In this document: piece by piece, positions 7,814-16,742 of the stretch | Position numbering within the stretch: position 1 is the first letter of the stretch | Layout of the letters: each line of letters starts with the position of its first letter | Assembly: GCA_934183135.1 (NCBI GenBank) | Contig: CAKPRX010000029.1 | Span: forward strand, 1 to 23,909 | DNA from: an uncultured Prevotella sp. | GTDB taxonomy: Bacteria; Bacteroidota; Bacteroidia; Bacteroidales; Bacteroidaceae | DNA length: 23,909 nt | Direction: 5' to 3' | The notes under the pieces: generated by a model | The model's database searches: none | What the model saw: the letters and a program-made list of their open reading frames with translations, nothing else | What the model was told of the DNA's origin: nothing | Program-made: the position numbers and the translations under genes

Positions 7814-8851
7814 ATGACCACCCTCCATCGCCGCCGCCCATCTTACTGGCAGATACTGTTCCTGCTGCTACTCACCGTGGGCACCATCTTCATAGTACGC
7901 CAGCAGCAGTCCATGCCCTATCAGCACAACCAGGGCGTCATCTTCGGTACCACCTATAATATAATATACCAGTACGACCACGACCTGCAGACCGACATCG
8001 TGGCCCAGCTACAGCAGGTAGACAGCTCGCTGTCGCCCTTTAACCCGCGTTCCATCATCTCGCGGGTGAACCGCAACGAGCCCGTCGAGGTCAACGACCT
8101 GTTTACCGATGTGTTCAGCCTGGCCCAGCGCGTATCGCGCGACACCCAGGGAGCCTTCGACATCACCGTGGCCCCTCTGGTCAACGCCTGGGGCTTCGGC
8201 TTCCGCCAGGGCACCTCGCCCACCCGCCACGCCATAGACAGCCTGCGCGCCATAGTGGGCTACGACAAGGTGGCACTCCGCGGCAGCCACGTAGAGAAGA
8301 CCGACCCGCGCACCATGCTCGACTGTAGCGCCATAGCCAAGGGATATGGCTGCGACGTGGTGGCCCGCTATCTGCGCCAGACGGGCATCAAGAACTTCAT
8401 GATAGAGATTGGCGGCGAGATAGTTACCAGCGGCATCAACGAGAAGCGCACCCCATGGCGCATAGGCGTCACCAAGCCCACCGACGACAGCCTGAACGTG
8501 AACCAGGACATCCAGACCATCGTCAACGTTACCGACAAGGCCATGGCCACCAGCGGCAACTACCGCAACTTCTACTATAAGAACGGGCGAAAATACGCCC
8601 ATACCATAGACCCCCACACGGGCTATCCCGTGCAGCACAGTATCCTCTCGGCCACGGTTCTTACCAACAGCTGTGCCATGGCCGACGCCTACGCCACGTC
8701 GTTTATGGTCATGGGACTTGACCGGGCACAGCAGGTACTGGCCCGCCACCCCGAGCTCATGGCCTACTTCATCTACACCGATGCCCAGGGACGCCACGCG
8801 GTATGGTTCTCGCCCGCCATGCGCGACAAGATAGTAGCACCCAGTAACTGA
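7814..8851 (+). CDS. apbE: FAD:protein FMN transferase (ApbE family)
   Basis: ApbE enzymes use FAD to attach FMN covalently to a threonine of target proteins such as Nqr/Rnf subunits and extracytoplasmic flavoproteins. This 345-residue protein has a single N-terminal membrane helix (about residues 12-30) and no lipobox, so it is probably anchored with the catalytic domain in the periplasm. Family features are intact: the start of the fold at GTTYNIIYQ, GAFDITVAPLVNAWGFGF, the FAD-binding region DCSAIAKGYGCDVVARYL, IEIGGEIVTSG, HTIDPHTGYPV, and the metal-site region SCAMADAYATSFMVMG near the C-terminus. It lies 4 bp after the DUF6048 gene and 9 bp before the crp-like gene. The flavinylation target is not in the window. 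Confidence 0.93.
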   Translation: MTTLHRRRPSYWQILFLLLLTVGTIFIVRQQQSMPYQHNQGVIFGTTYNIIYQYDHDLQTDIVAQLQQVDSSLSPFNPRSIISRVNRNEPVEVNDLFTDVFSLAQRVSRDTQGAFDITVAPLVNAWGFGFRQGTSPTRHAIDSLRAIVGYDKVALRGSHVEKTDPRTMLDCSAIAKGYGCDVVARYLRQTGIKNFMIEIGGEIVTSGINEKRTPWRIGVTKPTDDSLNVNQDIQTIVNVTDKAMATSGNYRNFYYKNGRKYAHTIDPHTGYPVQHSILSATVLTNSCAMADAYATSFMVMGLDRAQQVLARHPELMAYFIYTDAQGRHAVWFSPAMRDKIVAPSN

Positions 8852-8860
8852 CACACTGCC

Positions 8861-9535
8861 GTGACCACCCTACACATCTACGACAAGCTGCAGCAGTTTG
8901 CCCTCTTCCAGGGTATGAGCAAGGGCGACCTCGGCCAGCTGGTGGCTCACACCCGCCTGGGATTTCACAAGTACACCCCCGGCGACGTCATCGCCTCCGA
9001 CGGCAGAGCCTGTACCGCCCTCTACTTTCTCATAGACGGCCAGCTCACCATCACCACCTCGTCCATGGGCCACAGCTACTCGGTGAGCGAGGATGTACAG
9101 TCGCCCCAGCTGTTCGAGCCCTCCAGCCTCTTCGGCCTACGCCCCCGCTTCGGCAGCACGTACCAGGCACGCACGCCCTGCTCGGTCATCGTCATCGACA
9201 AGGACGAGATATACCGGCTGCTGGACAGCTTCACCATCTTCCGTCTCAACTTTATCAACCTGCTGTCGGCTCACATCCAGAAGCAGAGAGCCCTGGCGTG
9301 GCGACCGGCCTACACCACTGTGCGCCAGCGCATTATACACTTCGTGGAGACCCACTGCCTGTATCCCGCAGGAACCAAGCGGGTGGCCATCAGGATGACA
9401 CAGCTGGCCGACGAGATAGGCAGCAGCCGGCTACAGGTTTCACAGTCGCTCAACCAGCTTCAGGCCGAACACCTCATCAGCCTGTACCGCGGCGGCTTTG
9501 CCATCGGCGCGCTCGAAAAGCTGCGCCACGGCTGA
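8861..9535 (+). CDS. Crp/Fnr family transcriptional regulator
   Basis: A 224-residue regulator with an N-terminal cyclic-nucleotide-binding-like beta barrel (about residues 10-120, including LYFLIDGQLTI and the strand CSVIVIDKDEI), a dimerisation helix (about 120-150) and a C-terminal winged helix-turn-helix (MTQLADEIGSSRLQVSQSLN, about 175-194). There is no N-terminal cysteine cluster of the FNR type, so an iron-sulfur oxygen sensor is unlikely. The start codon is GTG at 8861, 9 bp after the apbE stop; no ATG keeps the first beta strands. It is the last gene of the operon. The ligand is unknown, and control of flavin or envelope genes is only suggested by position. Confidence 0.9.
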   Translation: MTTLHIYDKLQQFALFQGMSKGDLGQLVAHTRLGFHKYTPGDVIASDGRACTALYFLIDGQLTITTSSMGHSYSVSEDVQSPQLFEPSSLFGLRPRFGSTYQARTPCSVIVIDKDEIYRLLDSFTIFRLNFINLLSAHIQKQRALAWRPAYTTVRQRIIHFVETHCLYPAGTKRVAIRMTQLADEIGSSRLQVSQSLNQLQAEHLISLYRGGFAIGALEKLRHG

Positions 9536-9593
9536 GGTAAGTAAAATATACGTTAAAAACGGCCACAAACCGCTGTGTGTCTCAGTTTTTTAC

Positions 9594-9601
9594 TATTTTT
9601 G
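9594..9601 (+). promoter_or_regulatory. Promoter -7 box for the M3 peptidase operon
   Basis: TATTTTTG fits TAnnTTTG and lies 25 bp before the ATG at 9627. No good TTTG -33 element is seen at the usual distance. Confidence 0.55.
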
Positions 9602-9626
9602 CAGTAGATATTAACTACGTAGCAGT

Positions 9627-11723
9627 ATGAATGAGAATATGAATGAGAACCAGGGCCACACCAACCCCTTCTTTGAGCCCTATAACACTCCCCACGACAC
9701 CGTTCCCTTTGACCGTATCACCACCGCCGACTACGAGGAGGCGTTCATGGAGGGCATACGGCGCGACAACGAGTCGATAGACAAGCTTATCAACGACCCC
9801 GCCGAGCCTACCTTTGACAACACGCTTGCCCGGGTAGACCTGAGCAAGGGCCCTCACTACTACGACCTGCTGGACCGCGTCTCCAACGTATTCTCGTGTA
9901 TGCTCAGCGCCGAGACCAACGACGACCTCGACGCCCTGGCACAGAAACTCAGCCCCATCCTTACCCAGCACGCCAACGACGTGAGCCTCAACCGCCGCCT
10001 CTTTGAGCGCATCAAGTATGTCCATGACCACCACCGTCCGCTCAGTCCCGAGGAGACCATGCTCCTTGACAACTCGTACGACGGATTTGTACGCAGCGGT
10101 GCCCTCCTCAGCGACGGCGACAAGGAACGCCTGCGCAAGCTGACCGAAGAAGCCAGCCTGCTCTCCCTCCAGTTCTCGCAGAACCTGCTCAAGGAGAACA
10201 AGGCGTTCGAACTGCACCTTACCGACGAGCAGCAGCTGAGCGGACTGCCACAGACAGCCATCGACGCAGCAGCCCAGGCTGCCGCCGAGCGACAGGAGGA
10301 GGGCTGGGTCATCACGCTCGACTTCCCCAGCTACTCGCCGTTTATGACCTATGCCGACAGCCGCGACCTGCGCCGACAGCTCTACATGGCCCGCAACACA
10401 GAGTGTACCCACGACAATGAGCAGAACAACCTGGACATCTGCCGGCGCCTGGTCAACCTGCGCCGCGAGATAGCCCAGCTGCTGGGTTACGACACCTATG
10501 CCGACTACGTACTCGTACACCGCATGGCCAGCAACGTGCAGAATGTGAACCGTCTGCTCGACGACCTGATAGAGGCTTACCGCCCAGCCGCCCTTGACGA
10601 GGTGGCCCAGATAGCGGCCCTCGCCCACCGCCTGGAGAGCCCCGACTTCCAGGTTGAGCCGTGGGACTTCTCTTACTACGCCCACAAGCTCAAGATGGAG
10701 AAGTACAATCTGGACGCAGAGATGCTCCGCCCATACTTCAAGCTCGAGAACGTCATCCGGGGAGTCTTCGGACTGGCCACCCGCCTGTACGGCATCACCT
10801 TCAAGGAGAACCGCGACATCCCCGTCTACCACCCCGATGTCAAGGCATACGAGGTGTACGACACCGATGGCAGCTACCTGGCCGTCCTCTATGCCGACTT
10901 CCACCCCCGCAAGGGCAAGCAGGGCGGAGCATGGATGACCGAGTTCCAAGGCCAGTGGATAGACAGCCAAGGCAACAACGTGCGCCCCCATGTCAGCCTC
11001 GTGATGAACCTCACCAAGCCCACCGACGACCGCCCTGCCCTCCTCACCCTGGGCGAGGTCGAGACCTTCCTCCACGAGTTCGGCCACTCGCTCCATGGCA
11101 TGTTTGCCAACACCCGTTTCCAGAGCCTTTCGGGCACTAACGTCTGGTGGGACTTTGTCGAGCTCCCCTCGCAGTTCATGGAGAACTACGCCGTCGAGAA
11201 AGACTTCCTCCGCACCTTTGCCGTACACTACCAGACGGGCGAGCCCATCCCCGACGACCTCATCAGCCGCATCGTAGAGAGCCGCAACTTCATGGCCGGC
11301 TACAACTGCCTGCGCCAGGTAAGCTTCGGTCTGCTCGACATGGCCTATTACACACAGCGCGAGGAGTTCAGGTCAGACATTATCCCCTTCGAGAAGCACG
11401 CCTGGGAGCGGGCCATCGTCACCCCACAGCTGCCCGATACCTGCATGACCGTACAGTTCTCGCACATCATGGCCGGAGGCTACGCCGCCGGTTACTACAG
11501 CTACAAGTGGGCCGAGGTTCTCGATGCCGACGCTTTCAGCGTGTTCAAGAAGAACGGCATCTTTGACCGCAAGACCGCCCAGAGCTTCCGCGACAACATC
11601 CTTTCACGTGGAGGAACGGAGCACCCCATGACACTTTACAAGCGTTTCCGCGGCCAGGAGCCCACCATCGACGCCCTCTTGGAGCGCAACGGCATCCACC
11701 GCAAACACCCCGATAACCGATAG
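9627..11723 (+). CDS. dcp: M3 family metallopeptidase (Dcp-type peptidyl-dipeptidase)
   Basis: A 698-residue zinc peptidase of the thimet oligopeptidase/Dcp family, which clips short peptides in the cytoplasm or periplasm. The zinc motif is complete: H483-E484-F485-G486-H487 in TFLHEFGHSLHGMF, and the third ligand E512 in FVELPSQFMENY sits 29 residues after the first His, the normal M3 spacing. The substrate-binding YAAGYYSYKWAEV region is present near residues 617-630. No signal peptide is visible in MNENMNENQGHTNPFF. Whether it is a dipeptidyl carboxypeptidase or an oligopeptidase cannot be settled by eye. An in-frame ATG at 9639 is an alternative start. The next gene starts 2 bp after the stop, so it leads a four-gene operon. 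Confidence 0.93.
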   Translation: MNENMNENQGHTNPFFEPYNTPHDTVPFDRITTADYEEAFMEGIRRDNESIDKLINDPAEPTFDNTLARVDLSKGPHYYDLLDRVSNVFSCMLSAETNDDLDALAQKLSPILTQHANDVSLNRRLFERIKYVHDHHRPLSPEETMLLDNSYDGFVRSGALLSDGDKERLRKLTEEASLLSLQFSQNLLKENKAFELHLTDEQQLSGLPQTAIDAAAQAAAERQEEGWVITLDFPSYSPFMTYADSRDLRRQLYMARNTECTHDNEQNNLDICRRLVNLRREIAQLLGYDTYADYVLVHRMASNVQNVNRLLDDLIEAYRPAALDEVAQIAALAHRLESPDFQVEPWDFSYYAHKLKMEKYNLDAEMLRPYFKLENVIRGVFGLATRLYGITFKENRDIPVYHPDVKAYEVYDTDGSYLAVLYADFHPRKGKQGGAWMTEFQGQWIDSQGNNVRPHVSLVMNLTKPTDDRPALLTLGEVETFLHEFGHSLHGMFANTRFQSLSGTNVWWDFVELPSQFMENYAVEKDFLRTFAVHYQTGEPIPDDLISRIVESRNFMAGYNCLRQVSFGLLDMAYYTQREEFRSDIIPFEKHAWERAIVTPQLPDTCMTVQFSHIMAGGYAAGYYSYKWAEVLDADAFSVFKKNGIFDRKTAQSFRDNILSRGGTEHPMTLYKRFRGQEPTIDALLERNGIHRKHPDNR

Positions 11724-11725
11724 AC

Positions 11726-12160
11726 ATGACAGCAGAAGAGAAACAGCACCGGCTCGACCTGCGATACCTACGCATGGCACAGATATGGGCCGAGAACTCG
11801 TACTGCCGGCGCCGTCAGGTAGGCGCGCTGGTGGTCAAGGACAAGATGATAATCAGCGATGGCTACAATGGCACGCCCAGTGGGTTCGAGAATGTGTGCG
11901 AGGACGCGAATGGGCTCACCAAGCCTTACGTGCTGCACGCCGAGGCCAACGCCATCACCAAGCTGGCCCGCAGTTCCAACAACAGCGACGGCTCCACGCT
12001 CTACGTCACGGCCTCACCCTGCATAGAGTGTGCCAAGCTCATCATCCAGGCCGGCATCAAGCGCGTGGTCTATGGCGAGAAGTACCGCCTCGAAGACGGT
12101 CTCAACCTGCTGAAACGTGCCCACATCCAAGTAGTATATCTTAATCCCGACGATAAATGA
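11726..12160 (+). CDS. dCMP deaminase family protein
   Basis: A 144-residue zinc deaminase of the ComEB/dCMP deaminase type, which converts dCMP to dUMP for thymidylate synthesis. The zinc site is clear: H71-A72-E73 in VLHAEANAI provides one ligand and the proton-shuttling glutamate, and C99 and C102 in SPCIECAKLI provide the others. The N-terminal segment VGALVVKDKMIISDGYNGTPSGF is typical of the family. Length is normal. The stop overlaps the next gene's start by 4 bp (ATGA), which points to translational coupling. Pairing with the folate enzyme at the operon end gives a loose nucleotide and one-carbon theme. Confidence 0.93.
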   Translation: MTAEEKQHRLDLRYLRMAQIWAENSYCRRRQVGALVVKDKMIISDGYNGTPSGFENVCEDANGLTKPYVLHAEANAITKLARSSNNSDGSTLYVTASPCIECAKLIIQAGIKRVVYGEKYRLEDGLNLLKRAHIQVVYLNPDDK

Positions 12161-13881
12161 ACCAGAACAAATCCAATAGGTACACCCCGTTACTGATGGC
12201 CGTATGTATCATCATCGGCATTGTCATCGGCACTTTCTATGCCAATCACTTCTCGGGCAACCGCCTCAATATCATCAACAGCGGCAGCAACCGCCTCAGC
12301 AACCTGCTCCATATCATCAGCGACCAGTACGTTGACGAGGTCAATATAGACTCGCTGGTAGACAAGGCAATACCCCAGATACTCTCCGAGCTGGACCCGC
12401 ACTCGGTGTACATCAGCGCCAAGGAGGCCCAGATGGCCACCGACGACCTCAAGGGTTCGTTCTCGGGCATAGGGGTCGAGTTCACCATCCGCCAGGACAC
12501 CATACACATACAGGCCGTCATCAAGAACGGCCCCGCCGAGAAGGCTGGCGTGCTGGCAGGCGACAAGATAGTAAGCGTAGACGGCAAGCCTTTTACCGGG
12601 AAGGTGGTTACCGAGGAAGAGGCCAAGCACAGGCTCAAGGGGCCCAAGGACACCAAGGTAAAGATAGGCGTGGTGCGCTACGGAAGCCCCAAGGTACACT
12701 ACTTCACCATCACCCGCGGCGACATACCGCAGAAGAGCATCTCGGCGACCTACATGCTGGACGACAAGACGGGCTACATACGTGTCAAGAAGTTCTCCGA
12801 GACCACCTATGCCGAACTGCTCATAGCCCTGGCCAAGCTCTCGCAGAGCGGATTTAGCAACCTCGTCATCGACCTGCGCGACAACGTGGGCGGTTACCTC
12901 GAGACGGCTGTCCAGATGGCCAACGAGTTCCTGCCCAAGAACCGCCTCATCGTTTACACACAGGGCCGCAAGCAGCCGCGCCACGAGTACCTCTCCGATG
13001 GCCATGGCAGCTACAAGGATATACCGTTAGTGGTGTTGATAAACGAGGGCTCGGCCTCGTCCTCTGAAATCTTTGCCGGTGCCATACAGGACAATGACCG
13101 CGGCACCATCATCGGCCGCCGCTCATTCGGCAAGGGCCTGGTCCAGAAGCAAATGGAGTTTCCCGACGGAAGCATCATCCGCCTTACCACGGCCCGCTAC
13201 TACACGCCCTCGGGCCGCTGCATACAGAAGCCGTACACCATGGGCGACGAGTCGCTCTATGCCCAGGACCTGATAGACCGCTACACGCACGGCGAGTACT
13301 TCTCGCAGGACTCTATCAAGCACACCGGCCCCGCCTACCACACCAGTATCGGGCGCACGGTCTACGGCGGCGGCGGCATCACACCCGACATATTCATCCC
13401 CGAGGACACCCTCGGCATGACTTCGTACTACAAGCGCGCTGCCATGAGCGGCCTCATCCTCCAGTTTGCCTACAGCTACACGGACGACAACCGCCTCAAG
13501 CTGAACAACTATCACGACATGCTGGAACTGTACAACTATCTCAAGAAACAGAACCTCGTAGAGCGCTTCGCCACCTACGCCGACCACAACGGCCTGCAGC
13601 GCCGCAACCTGATGATACGCCGCTCGCACAAACTGCTCGACCAGTACATCAACAGCCGTATTATCTATAATATGCTGGACGAGGAGGCGTGGAACGAGTA
13701 CCTCAACCTGCACGACGACAACATCGCGGCTGCGCTCAGGGTCTTTGCCCGTCATGCCGCGTTCCCCAAGAAGCCCGCCGGCAAGCCCCGCGCCGCCAAG
13801 GGCAAGAAGATAGCCTGCCTGGCGCCCACCCGGCACCCCGCGCCGGCACCGTCAGCCACACACCGACATGCCCATGCTTAA
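12157..13881 (+). CDS. ctpA: S41 family C-terminal processing peptidase
   Basis: A 574-residue CtpA/Prc-like serine protease. It has an N-terminal membrane helix (about residues 11-29), a PDZ domain around residues 95-185 (GIGVEFTIRQDTIHI and PAEKAGVLAGDKIVSVDGKP), and a protease core. The catalytic pair is S301 in GSASSSEIFAGAI and K326 in SFGKGLVQKQ, 25 residues apart as in characterised CtpA enzymes. The active domain should face the periplasm and process envelope proteins. The last 40 residues are low complexity, rich in Ala, Pro, Lys and His, and overlap the next gene by 14 bp. The start overlaps the dCMP deaminase stop by 4 bp. Confidence 0.93.
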   Translation: MNQNKSNRYTPLLMAVCIIIGIVIGTFYANHFSGNRLNIINSGSNRLSNLLHIISDQYVDEVNIDSLVDKAIPQILSELDPHSVYISAKEAQMATDDLKGSFSGIGVEFTIRQDTIHIQAVIKNGPAEKAGVLAGDKIVSVDGKPFTGKVVTEEEAKHRLKGPKDTKVKIGVVRYGSPKVHYFTITRGDIPQKSISATYMLDDKTGYIRVKKFSETTYAELLIALAKLSQSGFSNLVIDLRDNVGGYLETAVQMANEFLPKNRLIVYTQGRKQPRHEYLSDGHGSYKDIPLVVLINEGSASSSEIFAGAIQDNDRGTIIGRRSFGKGLVQKQMEFPDGSIIRLTTARYYTPSGRCIQKPYTMGDESLYAQDLIDRYTHGEYFSQDSIKHTGPAYHTSIGRTVYGGGGITPDIFIPEDTLGMTSYYKRAAMSGLILQFAYSYTDDNRLKLNNYHDMLELYNYLKKQNLVERFATYADHNGLQRRNLMIRRSHKLLDQYINSRIIYNMLDEEAWNEYLNLHDDNIAAALRVFARHAAFPKKPAGKPRAAKGKKIACLAPTRHPAPAPSATHRHAHA

Positions 13882-14404
13882 AAGTGAGTTGAGAAAAATC
13901 ATAAGAGACCGCAAGCGGCAGTTCTCCCAGCAGCAGCTGGGCGAGCTGTCGCTTGCCGTTATACGGCGGCTGATGGCCCACCCACGTGTGGAGCAGGCCA
14001 CCACCATCCTGCTGTACTACTCGCTGCCCGACGAGGTAGACACCCACCGGGCCGTGTACCTGCTCAGCCAGCGGGGCCACCGCGTGGTGCTGCCCGTAGT
14101 TACCGGCGAGGGTACTATGGAGCTGCGCCTGTTTACCGGCAGTGCCGACCTGCGCCCCGGAGCCTTTGGCATCATGGAGCCTGTAGGCCAACCCGTTACC
14201 GACTACGGCCATATAGACCTGGCCGTGGTGCCCGGCATGGCGTTCGACGCCCAGGGGCACCGCTTAGGACGCGGCAAGGGCTACTACGACCGCCTGCTGC
14301 CGCGCCTGGGTCACTGCTATAAGATAGGAATGTGTTTTGATTTTCAGAAAGTACCGTCGGTGCCCACCGAGCCTACCGACATAGCCATGGACGAGGTGCT
14401 ATAG
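13868..14404 (+). CDS. 5-formyltetrahydrofolate cyclo-ligase
   Basis: A 178-residue enzyme (MTHFS, also called YgfA/Fau) that turns 5-formyl-THF into 5,10-methenyl-THF using ATP. The start region LKSELRKIIRDRKRQFS and the C-terminal ATP-binding signature GMAFDAQGHRLGRGKGYYDR are diagnostic. Two methionines are possible starts (13868 and 13874); the family usually begins near the second, but both overlap the ctpA 3' end. The gene ends the operon and is convergent with the DUF721 gene 29 bp away. Confidence 0.93.
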   Translation: MPMLKSELRKIIRDRKRQFSQQQLGELSLAVIRRLMAHPRVEQATTILLYYSLPDEVDTHRAVYLLSQRGHRVVLPVVTGEGTMELRLFTGSADLRPGAFGIMEPVGQPVTDYGHIDLAVVPGMAFDAQGHRLGRGKGYYDRLLPRLGHCYKIGMCFDFQKVPSVPTEPTDIAMDEVL

Positions 14405-14433
14405 GCGCACCCCGGGCCACCATGGCCGACGGG

Positions 14434-14724
14434 TCAGTAGATACGCACGTCGGCTATGACCATAGAACCCACCCTGCCGTTGAGCCGCTGAACCAGACGG
14501 CCCCTCATCATGGACAGGTCTTGCCTCAGGGCAGGGTTGACGATTTTCACAAAGAGCGTCTGGTTCTTTATAAACTTATCGCCCGTGTACCGGGCCACCG
14601 TGGGGCCCACCACCTCGTCCCACGCCTCTATCACCCGGCGCTGCAAGAGGGGCGTCTCCAGTCCCTGAGTACGCAGGAACTGGTTCAGCAGGTCCGTTAT
14701 ATTCTTCACGTCACGCTTGAACAT
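14434..14724 (-). CDS. DUF721 (DciA-like) domain protein
   Basis: A 96-residue cytoplasmic protein of the DUF721 family. In many bacteria DUF721/DciA proteins help load the replicative helicase DnaB. The domain covers almost the whole sequence: helix ITDLLNQFLRTQGLETPLLQ, the conserved core VIEAWDEVVGPTVARYTG and the strand TLFVKIVNPALRQDLSMM. The gene lies downstream of recF on the same strand, with its ATG 14 bp inside the recF 3' end, so translation is likely coupled. The recF neighbourhood is common for this family and supports a DNA replication role. Whether this short version is a true DciA is unproven. Confidence 0.88.
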   Translation of the reverse strand: MFKRDVKNITDLLNQFLRTQGLETPLLQRRVIEAWDEVVGPTVARYTGDKFIKNQTLFVKIVNPALRQDLSMMRGRLVQRLNGRVGSMVIADVRIY

Positions 14725-15835
14725 GGCCGCCCTCCCTGCGCTGTGTTATCTCACCGTTATCGACCTCGAAGAGCCTGTAGTCCAGCACACTGTGCTGCAA
14801 TATACGGTCCAGGTGGTCGCGGTTGGTATCGGTAATCAGTATCTGCCCGAAGCTGTCGGCCGACACCAGTCTGACTATCTGCTCTACGCGGCGCGCATCG
14901 AGCTTGTCAAATATGTCGTCGAGCAACAGCAGGGGCACCGAAGCCGACACCGTACGCTTCAGGAAGTCGAACTGGGCCAACTTGAGGGCCAGCACGAACG
15001 TCTTGTTCTGCCCCTGACTCCCCTCGCGTTTCATCTGATACTCGCCAAGCATCATCTCCAGGTCATCGCGGTGTACGCCGTGCAGCGAGTAGCCCACGGC
15101 ACGGTCCTTGGCCCTGTCGCGGCGTATCACGTCTATCAGCGGGCCGCGCTGGCAGTGCGACACATAGCGCAGCGCCACCTCCTCCTTGTTCTCGGCTATG
15201 GTCTGGTAGATACGCTGGAACACGGGCGTCAGGGCACGCACGAACTCATCGCGCTTGCGGTATATCAGCTCGCCCTGAGTAGCCATCTCCTCCTCCCATA
15301 TATCCATCAGGGCCGGGTCGGGCTCCTCCTCCATCTTCAGCAGGGCATTGCGCTGCTGCAGGGCCTTGTTGCAGCGCATCAGAGCCTCTGCGTAGGCCAC
15401 ATCGTACTGACATATCACCATGTCCATAAGCCGCCGGCGCTCCTCGCTGCCCCCGGCTATGAGGGCGGTGTCGGCCGGCGACACAAAGATAAGCGGTATG
15501 AGCCCTATGTGCTGAGCCAGCCGCTTATAGTCCTTCTTGTCGCGCTTGAAGCGCTTCTTCACGCCGCGCTTCATGCCACAGTATATGTTGATGGGGTCGC
15601 CCAGGTCGGTGGTGTAGTCGCCCTCGAGCACGAAGAAGTCCTGGCCGTGCGTGATGAGCTGCGAGTCGATGGGCGTAAAGGCACTCCGGCAGAACGAGAG
15701 GTAGTACACGGCATCCAGGAAGTTGGTCTTGCCCTCGCCGTTCTGCCCTATCAGACAGTTGATACGGGGCGACAGCTCGATGGCGGCCTCCCGTATGTTC
15801 TTATAGTTTATAATGGATATCTTATTCAGAAACAT
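14711..15835 (-). CDS. recF: DNA replication and repair protein RecF
   Basis: A 374-residue SMC-like ATPase that helps load RecA at gapped DNA together with RecO and RecR. The Walker A motif is GQNGEGKTN (residues 30-38), and the Walker B/signature region VPLLLLDDIFDKLDARRVEQI lies near residue 300. The start MFLNKISIINYKN matches typical RecF beginnings; an in-frame ATG 15 bp upstream (15850) is possible but adds residues not usual in the family. It is transcribed divergently from the TPR gene, with a -7 box about 50 bp upstream. Confidence 0.94.
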   Translation of the reverse strand: MFLNKISIINYKNIREAAIELSPRINCLIGQNGEGKTNFLDAVYYLSFCRSAFTPIDSQLITHGQDFFVLEGDYTTDLGDPINIYCGMKRGVKKRFKRDKKDYKRLAQHIGLIPLIFVSPADTALIAGGSEERRRLMDMVICQYDVAYAEALMRCNKALQQRNALLKMEEEPDPALMDIWEEEMATQGELIYRKRDEFVRALTPVFQRIYQTIAENKEEVALRYVSHCQRGPLIDVIRRDRAKDRAVGYSLHGVHRDDLEMMLGEYQMKREGSQGQNKTFVLALKLAQFDFLKRTVSASVPLLLLDDIFDKLDARRVEQIVRLVSADSFGQILITDTNRDHLDRILQHSVLDYRLFEVDNGEITQRREGGHVQA

Positions 15836-15884
15836 AGCTATGGTACCCACGCCCCGCGCTGTGAGCGCAACTGCATGAGCGATG

Positions 15885-15892
15885 CAAAGTTA
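15885..15892 (-). promoter_or_regulatory. Promoter -7 box for recF
   Basis: The minus strand reads TAACTTTG then CATC, matching TAnnTTTG. It lies about 50 bp upstream of the chosen recF start. A -33 element at the usual distance is poor. Confidence 0.6.
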
Positions 15893-15955
15893 CGCTATTT
15901 ATCAGTCAAAACGAAAAAATAAGCCAATTAATTTTAATATCTGAGAATATTTCAG

Positions 15956-15963
15956 TAATTTTG
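15956..15963 (+). promoter_or_regulatory. Promoter -7 box for the TPR-ribH operon
   Basis: TAATTTTG then C fits TAnnTTTG. It is 78 bp before the start codon at 16042, leaving an A-rich leader. It faces away from the recF promoter 63 bp to the left. Confidence 0.6.
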
Positions 15964-16041
15964 CGATGATTATGCACGGCCCAGACAGCAGCAGGAACGT
16001 GTGTGGTCAGCACCAAGCATAAAACAAAAAAATAAAATAAA

Positions 16042-16740
16042 ATGACAAACAAAACAGAACAGGCACCCGCAACCGACGTGCTTACCACTTCCGAGGCTTT
16101 TATCACCAAGAACAAGAAGCCCATTATCATTATTTCCACCGCCATCATCGTTCTATTGGTAGGCGTATTCTGCTACAAATATTTCATCGGCCAGCCCCGC
16201 GAGGAGAAGGCCAGCACGGCCCTGGCCATGGCTACCCAGTATTTCGATCAGGAGATTTTTGACAAGGCGCTCAACGGCGACGGCTCCACGACCACCGGCT
16301 TTGCACGCATAGCCTCTGACTACAGCGGCACCGACGCTGCCAACCTGGCCAACCTGTACGCTGGCCTCTGCTATGCCAACCTGAACAAGTGGGACAAGGC
16401 CGTGGAGTATCTGGACAACTACTCCACCGCTGACGATGCCCTCGTAAGTCCCGCCGCGCTGGCAGCCTTAGGCAACGCCTACGCCCACCTGAACCAGCTG
16501 GACAAGGCAGTAAGCTACCTGAAGAAGGCGGCCAAGAAGGCCGACGCCGAGGGACACAACGGAGTCAACAACAGCCTCTCGCCAGTATTCATGCTGCAGG
16601 CTGCCGAAATCGTGGAGAGCCAGGGCAAGGCCGACGAGGCTCTGGAGATGTACAAGGACATCAAGGAGAAGTACGTGGCCTCGCAGCTGGTACAGAGCCA
16701 GGAGATAGACAAGTACATCGAACGCGCTCAGGACAAGTAA
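16042..16740 (+). CDS. Membrane-anchored tetratricopeptide repeat protein
   Basis: A 232-residue protein with a cytoplasmic N-terminal tail, one membrane helix (about residues 29-48, [17 protein letters not shown]) and a soluble domain built of TPR helices. Repeat-like helix pairs are visible at about residues 95-130 ([20 protein letters not shown]), 133-167 ([20 protein letters not shown]) and 178-212 ([20 protein letters not shown]). The layout is like YfgM/BamD-type envelope scaffolds, but no specific role can be assigned. It is followed by ribH 2 bp later, an arrangement I recall from other Bacteroidales between recF and ribH. A lysine-rich, AT-rich start follows the divergent promoter region. 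Confidence 0.88.
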   Translation: MTNKTEQAPATDVLTTSEAFITKNKKPIIIISTAIIVLLVGVFCYKYFIGQPREEKASTALAMATQYFDQEIFDKALNGDGSTTTGFARIASDYSGTDAANLANLYAGLCYANLNKWDKAVEYLDNYSTADDALVSPAALAALGNAYAHLNQLDKAVSYLKKAAKKADAEGHNGVNNSLSPVFMLQAAEIVESQGKADEALEMYKDIKEKYVASQLVQSQEIDKYIERAQDK

Positions 16741-16742
16741 CC

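Noticed and set aside
9615..11228. A 537-codon open frame on the minus strand opposite the M3 peptidase gene
   Set aside because: It is Val/Gly/Glu-rich with no recognisable motif and mirrors the high-GC codon pattern of the intact peptidase gene, which has a full zinc site. It is an antisense shadow; similar long shadows lie opposite nuoN, ctpA and the first AraC-like gene.
15906..16148. An 80-codon hydrophobic frame on the minus strand between recF and the TPR gene
   Set aside because: It overlaps the promoter region and the antisense of the TPR gene's membrane helix, which explains its hydrophobicity. No promoter or conserved feature supports it.
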